Assembly (NCBI GenBank): GCA_013433145.1
Contig: CM024178.1
Coordinates: forward strand, 806,001-870,000
DNA: 64,000 nt
Origin: Ascaris suum
Taxonomy: Eukaryota > Nematoda > Chromadorea > Rhabditida > Ascarididae
Direction: 5' to 3'
Part shown: positions 13,924 to 27,700 of the stretch, piece by piece
How the letters are laid out: each line of letters starts with the position of its first letter
How positions within the stretch are numbered: position 1 is the stretch's first letter
Notes under the pieces: generated by a model
Told to the model about the DNA's origin: nothing
The model's input: the letters and a program-made list of their open reading frames with translations, nothing else
The model's database searches: none
Translations under genes and position numbers: made by a program

Positions 13924-16900
13924 AAACCAATTTTGAGAGTTCTTTGGAATATCCACCCTTCCCCATCGACTTCTTCGAATTACACGCCCCTTCCTTCCAC
14001 CGCTGTATCGAAAGTATATCCGTTTTGAAATTTGCAAACGGTACAACATCTTCTCTCACCTCTCGCCCTTCTGCTACCCATGAGTCTTTACTTGAGTACA
14101 CCTTCATCTTAAAAAGTTGCGAGAGCTAAAATACCGGGGCTTATAAATGGAAAAATACGATATCTTTTCGGTTAGTCAGATGCAGCCGTCATCTTGCGTT
14201 GAGTGCACTGTTGTTTCTTTTAATTTCATTGTTTTAAGTAATTTACATGAAAGGTACTCATTGTGCTTTCACCGGAAGTCTGCTGGAATTGAGACAAAAC
14301 TCCGCTAAGAAATAATAATGATGTATGAAGTGTGATAATATCTTTAGTAATTTTGATGAAATAATAGAAATTTGAAGGAAAAAAAAACTCCAATGTGTTT
14401 TATTTAGTAACAAATTTAGGGTTTAGGATATTAGAGGTATAAATTTATAATAGTTAATTGGCTTTTAAAAATTTACTCAAAATTTATTGCGTCGTATAAA
14501 GTACAGGTAGTAATGTGACAGGTAGAGGATAATTGAAACATTTAAATGAAAATAGCAAATTCACCTGTCTGTACAATTCTGAGTGCATTATATCATGTAC
14601 TTTGAGTAACATATTGCCGACTGGCAATAATCACGCGAGCTGTTTTCTGCTGTTGTTCGAAGTTTAGAGGGCGAGAAAGTGGCCCTTAAATTTTTATGTG
14701 CAAGTTGGTCCGAAAAATTCGGAAAGGATTGCAAACAGCTGGATGCGTCATTGTTTAGTTGATGACTGTTCAGCGCAGCTGACAGCCGTTTGGTTGCTTC
14801 CTTAAGTAAGAATGTTGCTATTCCAATGTATTTCTGCTGTGTTTATGTATAAGCGTCGATAGATCTTTAGCACTTCGTGCATATTCGCTTATTTTATGGT
14901 ATGATGGCGCAGTAATTCACTAGACGCTTTACTCGCTATATGGCAATAGTTTGGGTCCTATTGTTTTATATAAATGGCTTGGATTAAATAATATTCAGGG
15001 TTATATGGTATTATATTGCCAAGTGTATACAGCGGAAGTAGTTTTTTGCGTAAATCTTAGTTGTTTCTTTTTTTAGAATTTAAACTATTGGATTCCCCCA
15101 TTTGTCTGTTTTACTACTACTGGAATCGCTAGAAGGGACAATTGGGGAACTTTTGCGGGAATTGCGGATGGGAGGATGGAGGAGAGATGAGGAGGGGGAT
15201 GGCTTTTGGGGTAACATTCTAAAATCCATTCAAATGTTTTTATCGAACGCATGTTTTCTTGTTATGCTATATGGAAAGCGGATTACGTTGATGCATTCTA
15301 TTAGTAATAAATGAGATGACGGGCATATTTGAGAATTTCAACTGCTGAAGAATGCCAATAAAATTTTCTACACGAATGAAATAGAAAATAGTAATGCAGT
15401 TATCAATCGTCACCTTTATAAATCTCATAAATTTTAATTTATTTTAATTTTGTTTTTTCGTCTTATTGCGATGTAAATTTCATTTATATGTAAGTTAAAT
15501 ATAGATAGATTTATTAGCGCAGTAATTTCGCCCCTTAAATCGGCGTTTTTTTTTGTGCATTTCAAAATCGTTTTGTTGCAAGGATGCATTTGCTAAATAT
15601 CCTCTTTGTTGTTATTTTCAGTGTCGTTGAACTTTTGTCATAGTTATTTATTGGATTTGATTAAACCTTCCTGCATTATGAGCTTTTTGCAACATTTTTT
15701 TTTTGCTTTCCGGAATAGTTTCTGGATTGGTTTCACCCCGTAATCGACATTAACCGGGAAATCCAGGAGATTTTTTTCTGGATCCTCTGAAGTTTGGAAA
15801 TTTTGATACTAGCATTATTTAGGCGTGCAGAAGTTATGCTAATGAAATATTTTCGCGATTATGTTGCATTATGTGGCGAATTTTTCTGCTGATTTTTCCG
15901 GTTAACTTTCTTATTCTTCTTAATTGAGCATTTATGTAACCGGTCGGTTTCGAAGGGAAACACATTTTAGGTATTTTTCGTTGTTTTTTTTTTCAAAATT
16001 AATACTTATACGATGAATGAAATAAAATGTTTTGAACGGCGAGAATTTGTCGTTTCCTAAGGCATAAGGGCTCTCATTGTGAAGACCTAGTATTAATTAA
16101 TAAAATTGCACTCGCGCATTGAGTGGATATTGATGTGAGGCATGAACATAGAAAGAATGAAAAAGAAACGCGCCAGAAGAATTGCGCGGCACGCGCTTTT
16201 ATAATTCTGCTTTTTTGAGTAAAGGAATTTCATGTGTTATCATTTAAAAGTTATTGTTTGAAGTAATACCTTTCTCTTTTTAATTAACGTCATCGCTTAC
16301 ATATGTTCTGCACGAAAGATTCGTTTTTCGACAGCCCATTCGGTATGGATGAAATTCCGGCCGGTTCGAAGTGATAATCGACCTGTAACTTTTTTTCCGG
16401 CTCCAGATATGCATAGATGTGCTTGAGTTTGATGGACCATTATATAAGGGGGTCATCGTTTGGTGCATATTTTACCTACCAATCTTCGTAGTTCTAGTAA
16501 TAATTCCTTGGTTGAAGATATTGGATAGGTAGGCAAATACGCGCATACGCGGACATGAATATAAGGCAGGTTCCCTTCCGCAAAAGCTTTGGAAAAGAAA
16601 TTCGCTCTCCAAAGTGAATCTGCAGAAGTGCATCACTGGCGGGAAAACCTCCAACAAAGTGATATAGATTATGGTGCAATATGTGCTTTGGCAGTTGCCG
16701 CATCTTAGCAGCCGGTAGCATAAGGTGTCAGCAAGCAGTGAACCGTGAACAGTGGCATGTTCGAATTTCAACCGGTACGGCTGTCCATATAAATTAAGGC
16801 TCACTTTTTCAGCTTAAGCGAAAATAAAAATTGACTCGCATCAATGCAAAATGCAGCTCAGTTGTCTATGCAAAGCTAGAGTTATGATACGCGTAAAAGT

Positions 16901-18860
16901 TTTAATTTCGACCTAATGGCCTGTATTTTTTAGGTTTTGATGAGGCAATCTGATAACTTCTATGCAGAGGTCATCCACTACGAGGAAGGGATTAAAGGAA
17001 AAGGGTAGAAGATGCGTAGTAAATTCCTTAACCCTAGGTTTCGTGGTTTAAGAGACGAAACTCAGAGATACATAGATAGACATATACTTGCGCACGCGTA
17101 GCATACATACACAAACACGCGTATGTAAACGCATAGATACTATCCATAACGCCGTTGTTTTTTTTTTTTTTTTTGAATTTGCAGAGAAATGTTCAAGGAT
17201 TTTTTTGATGTTTGAACTCAAGGGATATATTATTTCCGCGTGATTCCATGTTACTATCTTTTTTTTCAGTGTTTTTTTTTCTTTATTTGACATCTGCAAA
17301 CAAGTGATTTAATGGCTTTCTTTAACCTCTTTTAAAAACTTTTTCTTTTCAGCTTTTTGCCGCCTATGTGATAGGCTGGGGCAGTCTTGATTAAGTAGTG
17401 ACACTCTTGATCCCACGATATCACTACTGATGTGTGGTGATTTCATTAATGAAGCGGGTTGTTTCTCTTTGCCTTCTTCGATAGATCGACCAGCTGCTAA
17501 TCGGCTTGAAAACGTTTCTGCCACAAGATGGTTGCATATGTTCATTCGACGGCTCTTATTTATTAGCAAGCGATAGCATTAGCAAGCATTTTGGTATATG
17601 CAGACATGTAAATTATTTGAAGAATTCTCGTTTTCTTATTCAAATTAACGGTCTTTATTGACCGGATGGATTTCTTTTTTATTTTTAGTGTTGTAATTGT
17701 AGTATTTTAATTGCAATTATTGAAATTCAATTGTGCTTTTTTTTGTTTGAGTTTTATGAGAGAGTTGAGGTGATTCGATAGATTCCTTTAAATTGTAAGT
17801 TTTTATTTATTTGTTTACTTGCTAAATTGATAGGGAAATGACGATTATTTGAAATGTGGATGGATCTTCGCGCTTCGCGTTCTTTCTTATCGTTCATTAT
17901 TTTTGATTTGAGTGGGAATTAATTCTTCTAAAATATAATTTATTCAAATCTTTTTTTTTTTGGCTAAGAAATGTGGGAAAAATAAGATTGTCAACTTTTT
18001 TTTTCTTTTTGATTTTTCGCAGTTTTTCTCGGAGATTATGTTTTTTACTTCCATTTGGCCATTCCATTTCTGAAAGATCAAATGAATTGGCTATTGCATT
18101 AATAACTCATCTTCTAATCAATAAACTAATCAAATCTTTAATAGGATCCGATATATTTGACTTTGATATTCAAGTATTTGACTATACTATTTGACTATAC
18201 TTCCAAATATCCCATATATTTGACTTTGATATCAAATATATCAATTTGCATAATCGATCACGATCGATTAATCGGCAACTCAACACTCAACTCCTATCTC
18301 CAGTTTTGTTAATGATCCACATTTTCATCTTTGAATCCCACATAGAAACCATTAAACATGTTTTACGGAGTTTATTTTTTCTTAGTATAAAGCGCATTTT
18401 TATATTACATTTTGATTTACTAATAAACTTGTTTTGATATTGATGTTCTATTTTCTATCTATGCAATATCATTTAAACTGTCCATAGCGAAGTTATAGAC
18501 TTTAAAGGTAAAGATAGGTAAAGGTGGTATAGGTAGATAAGACTGTGACGCAGGTAGATAAGGTTGTATATATTTTTTCTAGGTGATATTAAATGTGGGC
18601 GATTGCGCATTACGACGATGCTTTGTGTACACTTAGAAGGGGAGAAAAGTGCAAAGCTCGTTCTTTCTTGATGCACTCTTCAGCTTCTCCACATTTCAAT
18701 TGCGGTGAATTTGTTGTGATCACATCATGCGAAACGCTGCTTTCCTTTTTTTCCTTTCGTCTATCAAATTTCACTCAAGTTCGATCTATGCTATGACTAT
18801 ATTCGAAGCATGTTGTTGCACTAGTCGTCGCTAGTTGTTAAACAGGTATTTGTGGTACTA

Positions 18861-19060
18861 GAAGGGGGATGAGGGGAGAGGGAGGTGAGGGGGGAGCAGG
18901 TATTGGTGTGCTATGATAATTTGGAAGAGCGGAAATAAAATGCAATGTCAGAAATTCTCGCAACAAATTCTTTTCGTATATTTTTTTATTCTTTGTGGAG
19001 TTGGAACCTTTTCCCCTTCCACTCCCCTCCCTCGCCCTCCTCCTTCCCCCCTCCCCCCTT
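18861..19060. repeat. Homopurine tract facing homopyrimidine tract
   Basis: 18861-18900 is nearly all G/A (gaagggggatgaggggagag...) and 19009-19060 nearly all C/T (ttccccttccactcccctcc...), an imperfect inverted pair about 110 nt apart. Similar pairings occur at 11370-11410 with 11466-11525. Confidence 0.6.
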
Positions 19061-21257
19061 CCGTGCAACTTGGTTCATTTAGCTATGTCCTAACCTTCGT
19101 AGAATTTTTGGGAAGAGCATAAAAAACTGCAAAGGGAGTATTCTGGTTTTTAGCTCACCAAGATGAGCCCATATTGCTGAGATTTTTTTTTTTTGAAATG
19201 TTATACAGCAGATGGTCGATTACTGAATGAATCACTGAGTCAGTTGCTCTAAAATATTAGCAATTCTTTTGCAGTCAGCTCATCGAATACCGAAAAAAAA
19301 ATGATAGAAAATGCGCAGGATAAGTTTTTTTTTCTCTCGGAATTTGTCTTCTCTTTTTTTTTGAGTAAAAAGTTTTAAACATTTGCTTACTTTCTTTTAG
19401 TGAGAAGTTTTAAATATCAAAATATTTTATGATAGGAATGATTTTAAGTGATAAATTATGAATGATTAATGAGGAAAATTTTCCAAACAAATGATTTTTT
19501 TTTTCTTCTTCAAATGAATAATTTCTGAGAATTTTCTTCTAAGTTTTTTTTTTGCAAGAAAATTTCAAAAATGAAAATATTTTCTAGAAGAAAAAAAAAT
19601 ATTGAGAGAATTCTCATTTAGTTTCTTTTCATCGTTTTTTCTTTTCTTTTTTTTTTCATTCTCATTGTTTTTCTTTTTTATTCTATTGTCCATTAGCATT
19701 ATAGCTTCTTTCTTTTTTTGTTTTTAATTTATTGTTTGAAGTACACAATGGGTTTTTTTTTCATTTAATAATGGATTATTTTTTTATTCAATGGATTTTT
19801 TTTAAAATGTTTTCAACGAAGTTTGAATTTTTATTGAAAATTTCAAATTTTACCTCTAAGCAACGTTAATTGACTCTCTGAACGTTAATATAGAGAGTGA
19901 TGGCGAAGAATCAACTCGGAGTGTAACTACAATTAGTGACAGATGTGTGGCATTAGGGAAGTAAGAGCAGTTGTATGAGAACAATGCGTCCAGCGTGGAG
20001 AGAGATGCAGAGTGGAAGAGTATTGTCGCAATTGTAAGCGGAATGCAAGAGAGGAAAAGCGTTTCTATCGGCGGACATCGTTCGGCCTTTTATGGGGTGA
20101 TGTTGAACACAATGTTGGTGCTGATGCTCGTGCAATCGGCTTGCAACAAAATGCTTTTGCTTTTTTCTTTCTTATGATTGACTTATTCTATAGTTGAAAT
20201 CATATGTGATTTGTATTTTATGAAATGTATTTTGGTGAATTTGAACAAACATCAAACTACATTTAGTATATGTGTGGATAATATTGGAGGGATCAAATTA
20301 AATGCCCTGTATTTGGTATAAAATCCATTAATTAATTTCATACAAAAATTTTTTTTAAATGCTGATACAGCATGCACAAGGTGAGAAAGGTATCCTCGAT
20401 CGGCGCTTATTGATCGTATTATACCTGTCCTTTACAATAGTGTATCTAATATGTGTTTTTATTTTTTGCGATGTTTTATTTTATCGCTGAATTTTCGAAG
20501 ATTTGACTGCAATATTGGCATTATAGTGCGATAACAACGGTTGTGAGCAACGTAAGGAGGCAAGTAGGAACTCGCAGTTACCCAGGTAGCACTGGCACTT
20601 CCTACGGAAAATGTTTCCCAGCGGAACCGATCACGAGCAGTGAAACTGTGGGTGGGAAATACCGTTCACTGGGACAGAAAAAGAAAACAAGTGATCCTCC
20701 GCAATGAGTAAGTGCATCCCGGGAAAGCCGCATGTCACCTTAGCCAACTAAAAACCCACCAAGATGTCCTCTTATAAAGGTGTATGACCAGGGTTGACGG
20801 TAATATTCTTAGAGTGGAACATACTGGACATCATGCCATCTGGATTCAGTTTCATATCTTCTTTCATGTCTACCATTTGGATTTATTCGAATGGATTCTA
20901 AAATTTGCATATCTGCCATGAGCAATGATGCAATCGCATTGTACAAGGATGATTAGGATAACGTTCAATTAGAAGACAATAGCGATCCTCCATATCCTCC
21001 AACTGCTAGCATCAAATATGCTTCATCATGTAGAGTTCATGATTTTCTTGCTCTCATTTCACTATTTCAATGACTGAGTTAATAGTTCTGAAAAGTTTAT
21101 AAAGAGTTAACCGAGTTATTGATCTATCGAAAGAAGAGAGAGTGAAGAGATTTCATCCTTCTAGGAGATGCAACGTTAATTAGGATATGCTTGTAACCGC
21201 TCTAACTCTCATCGAGACGGTTTGGTCCCTGCCTTATGAGGATGGTGAGGTGGTGGT

Positions 21258-21271
21258 GGGGGGGGGGGGGG
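21258..21271 (+). repeat. G14 homopolymer
   Basis: Fourteen consecutive G following a ggtggtggt stretch. Confidence 0.95.
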
Positions 21272-24200
21272 AGGTGCTATTTCAGAGGCAACTTTGTGCA
21301 TTTGATCCGCCTCTAGTTAAGCGTTCTAACGAGATGGAGCTGTCCCGACAGTAAGAGGCTATCGCTACTTGAAAGAATCGCTGATGCGGTCTCATGCGGG
21401 ACAAGGTCGCCACTCTTGGGGCCAGCCGCCAAGCATCGTGAAGAACCTGTTTAGGTACATAGGTTAATTAGAGTGCTGTACTTAGTATGGGCTTTTGACT
21501 CCCACTTCTTCTGTGAAATTGTTTCTCATCGAAGGTCTCTTTAGCTGAAAAATATACGCGCCTCTCTAAGTCTTTTTTTTTTATTGCAAGCTTTTCATCA
21601 ATTTTATCACCAGAATCACTTCCCTCACCTGAGGGTGGGCAACTCTTCATCGAGATCCTCATGTCGGCGAATAGTCTCGCAACTTTGCCATGTCCATCCT
21701 CTCTTTCCTTGTGCCAGGTAATGCTCCGAAGATGTTCTGTTCCAGAATAAGATATCTTCTATGGCACTTTAAGTATAGCCTCTTTTTTTGAGAATGTGAG
21801 GTGAAAATGTGACCGTGCGAAGAGGGCTGAAATGAAGTCAGTGGTTAAAACATTAAATATCACCCACTATTGATATATGTTGAGAAGGGATATGTTCAGT
21901 AGAACATCATAAGAGACTTGTAAGTACTAACATATAATTATAGAAACGAAGAAGAGTACAAACATAAAAAAGAGCATGTTGAACAGAGAGAGGGAGGATA
22001 TGATGCAGAGGGAAACTTATAACAAATTAATGTGGTTGCAATGAATTTATTACACCATAACCTTTTCCAGGTTCATTTGAATGTAGTAGTTGTGTCAAGC
22101 ATGCGTTTTGTATAGGTAATCGATATGATCTATATAGGTAATCGATATGCAAATTAATATCGATTGAATTGATGAATGATGCTTTCAATGAGTGAAATGC
22201 TGAACTAAGTATTAATGCATTATTATTCTCAGAAAGGATTTGTATTGCAACGTTATTCTTCTTCTAAAAATCTTTCTCTTTTTTGCAATTTAAATGTAAT
22301 ATTTTGTCAATTGCGAAGCGAGAAATAATTTTTAACACCATTGGGCAATATTTCTATTCTTATTTCACTTAAGTGACGCTGTTACACTATTTATTTCTCT
22401 TGAAATGATCTTTTATGTGGAAATTGCAATTTGATGCAATATTCGATTTTGAAGTGGATTGCAACGCTTCTTGCACTCGGATTTTTGCAATATGATGAAC
22501 CTTTTTTTATATGATAGCATAGTCAATCCATGCGAGTTTATATGAGACGTAAAATAGGTAAGGCTCGCGTTATTATCTATTATGATGATTCATATGGAGA
22601 GCATGGAGGACGCCATGACAAAATCGCCACTTGAGATATTCTTCGTTGATGGCGAATTTTTTAATTTTCAGTTTTTTTTCGAAGTTTTCCACTTAAGCAG
22701 AAAGATGTAGATGGTTTTCGTTCTGTAAATGCGATTCTCAAGCGTTTTAGGTATTTTCTCAAATATTAAGGTTTATGTCAGGATGAAATGGATCGAAGTT
22801 GGAATATAGGATTGCAAATTTGGTTGCATCAATAAGAAGTTTGCATTATTATTTTTGCAAATTGCAATAAGATATGAAAAAAAAATTTGCATTGTAATTT
22901 TATCGTTGCAAGGAGTCATTTCATTGACGATCTTAAACGTCATGTCGAAGGTTTGTTGAGTCAGTTGGTTCTTGCCAATTGTCATCCATTCGAAATTGAC
23001 ATTGTTTGAGCGAACGTGGCGAAATATATTTCTTTTTCTTTTCTTTTTTTTTTTAGCTAAAATGGAAATGATCTATTCTTAGAGCGCCACATGGAAGGTG
23101 GGTTGACAGATGCGCCTCAGTGTAAGGTGTTTTTAATTAGACAGGTGACATCTCATAGATGTTGAGGGTATTACTTAGTAGAATTGTTTGTGAGGTTATT
23201 TATCGCCTTAATGTTTTCTCGTTGTTTGAGAAAAGCCGATTTTTAAAGAAATCTCTGTGCGGTTTATTTTTTAGTTTCTTATTTATTGAATTATTGCTCC
23301 ACCACCATGATATTTCCACTTCAAAGCCCATTATTTTTGATGTCCTTTGGGTATTTTGCTTAATTGGCAGTTTTACAAAATCGACATCGTTGTAAGTGTC
23401 ATCAATATGCATTTACGCAACAATATTATATTGTTTTATTTTTGAATGACATTCTTTCAAATACCTGCCCTACCTGTAAGGCAGATCATTAAAGGTAGGA
23501 AATTGCATATGATCCTTACCGAAGTCTTATCACCGCGTTGCACATGACCAGTTTGCCATATGATGCTTTTCTTGTTAGCCATTTCTATCCATTTTTGATC
23601 AGTAAATATTTAATAAATTGATTTCCATAAGGAAATGTGTGCCCTTGAAGGAGCATTCAAATGAGCTGATATGTTAAGGACATTTGCATATTATTTATCT
23701 ATTCGACTACTTTCATAAATAAATAATGTGAATTCAATAAAAGACATGAAATGTCTTCAGCTTTAATTTATTTAGTCACTCATAGAAAATATTTTGCGAA
23801 AAATTCTATGAATCGAGTGGTATAAATTATATGCAAATTTCTTAGCATATTTAATATGGAAGATTGTTTTTGATATTCATAGATCAACGGATCTGTGGGG
23901 TCAAGAGGTGATCCGAAAATCTCCAAATTCTTTACGCTTGTCTAAATGGTTCCCGAGTTGGAATTACTGGACAGCCAGACATACACATAGAGGTGATATC
24001 ACCAACATAAGTTTGCTTCGTTTAGTAGAATTAATTCCTGCATTTTGGAGGTTAAATGAAGCGAACTTTTTTTTCAACTTTTTTAACGTGGGTACAAATG
24101 AGTCATGAAAGTATAGTATTTATTATTCTTTTATTGTTTTAATTGTAAAGTAATTTAATGTCTCCTTAGAGTTAAATGGTTAGAAAATTGCATTCATTAG

Positions 24201-24600
24201 ATTTTAGGTATTTGAAGTAGTATTTGAATTTAAAGAGTAATAATTGAGATGGGAAATGCAATGTATTAGATGGCGTTGAGGAAATCGCTAAACGAGGTAG
24301 TAGAGCATTCTTGACTGGGCCTTGACCCTCGTGTCTCATCTCTTCTTCGATTAGTGGCGATGATGCGTACCGAGGTCGATCATCATCTCCCTTAGTGGTA
24401 TGCGAGTGCCGCTCATCGTTTGCAAATCATAACTCTGCCCATCACTAAATTATTTCTCATCTCTGTTCACCTGTCTCCGCCAACTTCGATTCGTACATCC
24501 ATTCTTCAATCCTTATTTTCCTATCGAACGAATCGTACTTTGTGGAACGTCTAAAGCGGTAATGTGTGTATTCGTGTTGATGTACCACTAATAGTGAATT

Positions 24601-24714
24601 ATGTTACCAGCATCATTTTACTGTCCAGCCGAACGCATTTGTAACGTATCGTGGCGATCCGAATCGGCGGCCGGGGATTTCACAGCTAAGGGGATGCCGA
24701 AATACGAGATTCAG
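24601..24714 (+). CDS. sma-1: sma-1 exon 1 (probable first coding exon)
   Basis: 38 codons starting at an ATG and ending MPKYEIQ. In-frame TGA and TAG lie just upstream of the ATG, so this is the first Met of the frame if no upstream exon joins here. The exon is GC-richer than its surroundings and ends CAG|gcaagt, a perfect donor except for C at +2. Phase 0 fits exon 2. Caveat: bases 24604-24610 (ttaccag) resemble a 3' splice site, so the exon could begin at 24611 after cis- or trans-splicing. Confidence 0.55.
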
Positions 24715-27700
24715 GCAAGTTTATTGTCACTTAATTTATTCAGCTTATTTTTTTAATTGCCGAAATTTGCATTCATCTGAATGCTTTTATATAAATTCAC
24801 TTCCTCTCACTAACCACTAAGAACGTTCGATGAAAATTCGAATTTCTTCAATTAAACTCTGAATGTTTTTTAAATATTTTGTTGTCATTTAAAAGCATTT
24901 AAGCTATTCAAATCGTTATAATTATTATCCAGTACTGGTAACGAAACTGATTCATAACGATTAGCTAGCGAACTAAATTCTATTGAGAGTTTTTAAAATT
25001 CATTTCCATAAATACTTGTTAATAGTTTATCCCTGATTCGTTGTATTGTTGTTTCATTGATAATTCAATAGTGTAGTGGTCCGGCTCCGTTTATTTGATT
25101 GTGGATTTGTAGATGAAAGCTGGTGCAGAATCCGATGAGCCTTGAGCAGAAGAATTGCAAAATAAGACCATTAGAACGATGTTAGAAAGCCCTTCTGAAC
25201 GATGGAATGGTTAATGTCGAGGGTGTCCTGAACTTGTCGCGTTTTAACGCTTCCGAAAGCCTGTAAATTGATCCGGAAGGCATCTGAATCGCTTTTTCTT
25301 TCTTATGATGGTGTCAACGACATATGATTTCGAAATTCCCATAAATAAAAATTATGTCTTGAAGTACCATCTACCATCCTTCTGTCACGGTTGGTACCAT
25401 CATGATGACAACAAATGCTTATAGGCTTATTACGTTAATATGAACACGTAGAAATGGAAGGGTGAAGATAGCAATTGTAGCGTGTAGTAGTATGCTCATC
25501 TAGCTATTAAGGCTCATCGATTTGCGAGCTATTTGATCGTATTTTAAAAAATACTCATTCATTAAAATTTAGAGGCATAAATTGGAAATTTTTTTTGATT
25601 AGATAAATACCCATAAGAAATGACAGTGCTTTCTCCTCTAAATTTTTCTCTAGTATAATACTTCCTTGCTGTTTTTCCTCCAAATTCGGGGGAATTCCTT
25701 TTTTTTGCACATTCCCCTTTTCCGTCTTTCGATAGAGAAGATATTCTCTTTTGTCAAAAAATGAGGTTTTTCCCAGGAAAAAATGAAGTGTACGCAAGTA
25801 TATCGATTAAGACCGAAGGTCGCTGGAGAGTGGAACGTGGTAATGTCCTTAAGCAAGCGCACAGAACTTGGTAGAACCCAAAGAAGGGGAGGGGGAGGAA
25901 GGACGGTCTGTTAATATGTGTGCTCATTTCTACGAGGATCTCTTCTTTGTCTAAATCCATTCCACTCATTTCTTATCCCTTCCACTTTTTATTGTGATAG
26001 CAACATTAGCAGATACGTTAACGAGATTCTCTCCATCGTTTTCGTTACCAAGCAAGCTTTATATAGAGAGCGCAGATCGTCGTTACCATTACAGAAGAAG
26101 ATTTATAATTTCTGATTGCAATATCTTTCTCCATTAAACCTATAATTAATATTGGAGTCACCCACAGATAATAAAGGGTAATGAAGAGGCTATAAGGGGC
26201 TATAGTGCTTGACTTATCCCTAATAATTTCCACAACAAAGGAATTTATGATCATCGTAAATCACAAATACCCACCTGTCTAACGGAAGACATTTCGTTGA
26301 TCCATCTATCATTTTTAACACTCTTATTTTTTTGTTTACTTCTATTAGAATTTCGAAATTTTAAAGCATTGTTCTGAATGAAATAATAATATCTATTTTT
26401 GCGACCTCTTCTCTCAGCTCTTTCCTCTTTGCTCTCCCTCCCTCTTCTTCCCTTCCTTTCTATCTCTCCTCCCTCCTCTTTCTTCTTTCTTTCTCTACGC
26501 ATTTCTCTTTACGCAAAAAAATATGTGACACTTAAATTGCATAAGTTTAGTAAAAAAAGAAGTGGGAGGCTATGTTGCAAAGGAACGAAGCCCACCCTCA
26601 GAGTTTGTCGTCTCTTTTGAGATCGGGAATGTGGTAGGAGTGTTGAAAAAAGAAGAAAAACGAGCATTCCGAGAAGGAAAAACGCCGAGTGTAAAGTGAT
26701 GCTGTCTTTGTCAATATACTCTCACCATCTCTCACATACATCTTTGATTTTCATATGGTCATTATATAAAATACTGATATTTAGCTTTTTTTTTTCTTAA
26801 ATTGTCAACTCATAACCAATATAGAACTATGTCTTCGTATCGATTGGCCTTTCACTCTGATAGTCGTTATGATTGTTAAGCCGATCATATCACTTCATGA
26901 GTTGGTAAATATGCTTATATATATGGTTAGCCATATATTAAATATTACATCATTCTCAGCCATACATTCTTTGCAATTTATTTATTTATTTGCCTATTTA
27001 TTTCTTAAAATAAGATGGGACGAAGAAATGATAATATTGATGAGGCAGGGAGGAAATTTTATATTCATCTTCGTGAGCCCTTCATAAGTTTTTTTTTTAA
27101 TACGGTTCATTTGTGTAAATTGAAGATATGTTTTGTAAATAATGGATAGATAAAGGAAGTAAATGGATAAGATAAAATTGGGAAGTGATAAACAAATAAA
27201 TTGAAGTGATTTTATTTAAATGAATTAAATAGAGAATGGGGAATACGAAATGTTTTAGTACCAGTCGATTTGGTTTTAATGACAGTCGGTTTAATGCCAT
27301 GTCGGGTTGGTTTTAATCAGTCGGGTTGGTTTTAATACCAGTCGGGTTGGTTTTAATACCAGTCGGGTTGGTTTTAATACCAGTCGGGTTGGTTTTAATG
27401 CCAGTCGGGTTGGGGTTGTTTTAATACCAGTCGGGTTGGTTTTAATACCAGTCGGGTTGGTTTTAATACCAGTCGGGTTGGTTTTAATACCAGTGGGTTG
27501 GTTTTAATACCAGTCGGGTTGGTTTTAATACCAGTCGGGTTGGTTTTAATACCAGTCGGGTTGGTTTTAATGCCAGTCGGGTTGTTTTAATACCAATCGG
27601 GTTCGGGTTTTTTAATACCAGTCGGGTTGGTTTAATACCAGTCGGGTTGGTTTTAATACCAGTCGTCGGTTGGTTTTAATATCGGCCAGTCGGTTTGATT

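Larger units (their letters stand above)
9607..24600. other. Gene-poor region upstream of sma-1
   Basis: No intact recognisable gene. It holds GC-raised islands (10340-11080, 16290-16800, 20530-20860, 21170-21470), a 41-bp minisatellite (12389-12586), C11 and C14 runs (11469, 13910), a G14 run (21258) and homopurine/homopyrimidine pairs (11370-11525, 18861-19060). From 19300 to 19860 it is very AT-rich with many T-runs. Promoter elements of sma-1 may lie at the right end but none is identifiable. Confidence 0.45.

Noticed and set aside
14895..14975. tRNA-like string (atggcgcagtaattcactag ... gtttgggtcctattg)
   Set aside because: I could not pair an acceptor stem or a proper T-arm; at most a decayed tRNA-derived element. 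A tRNAscan run would decide.
27307..27507. Open frames with 7-residue repeats ([14 protein letters not shown])
   Set aside because: Entirely a product of the 21-bp minisatellite; frames vanish at its edges.
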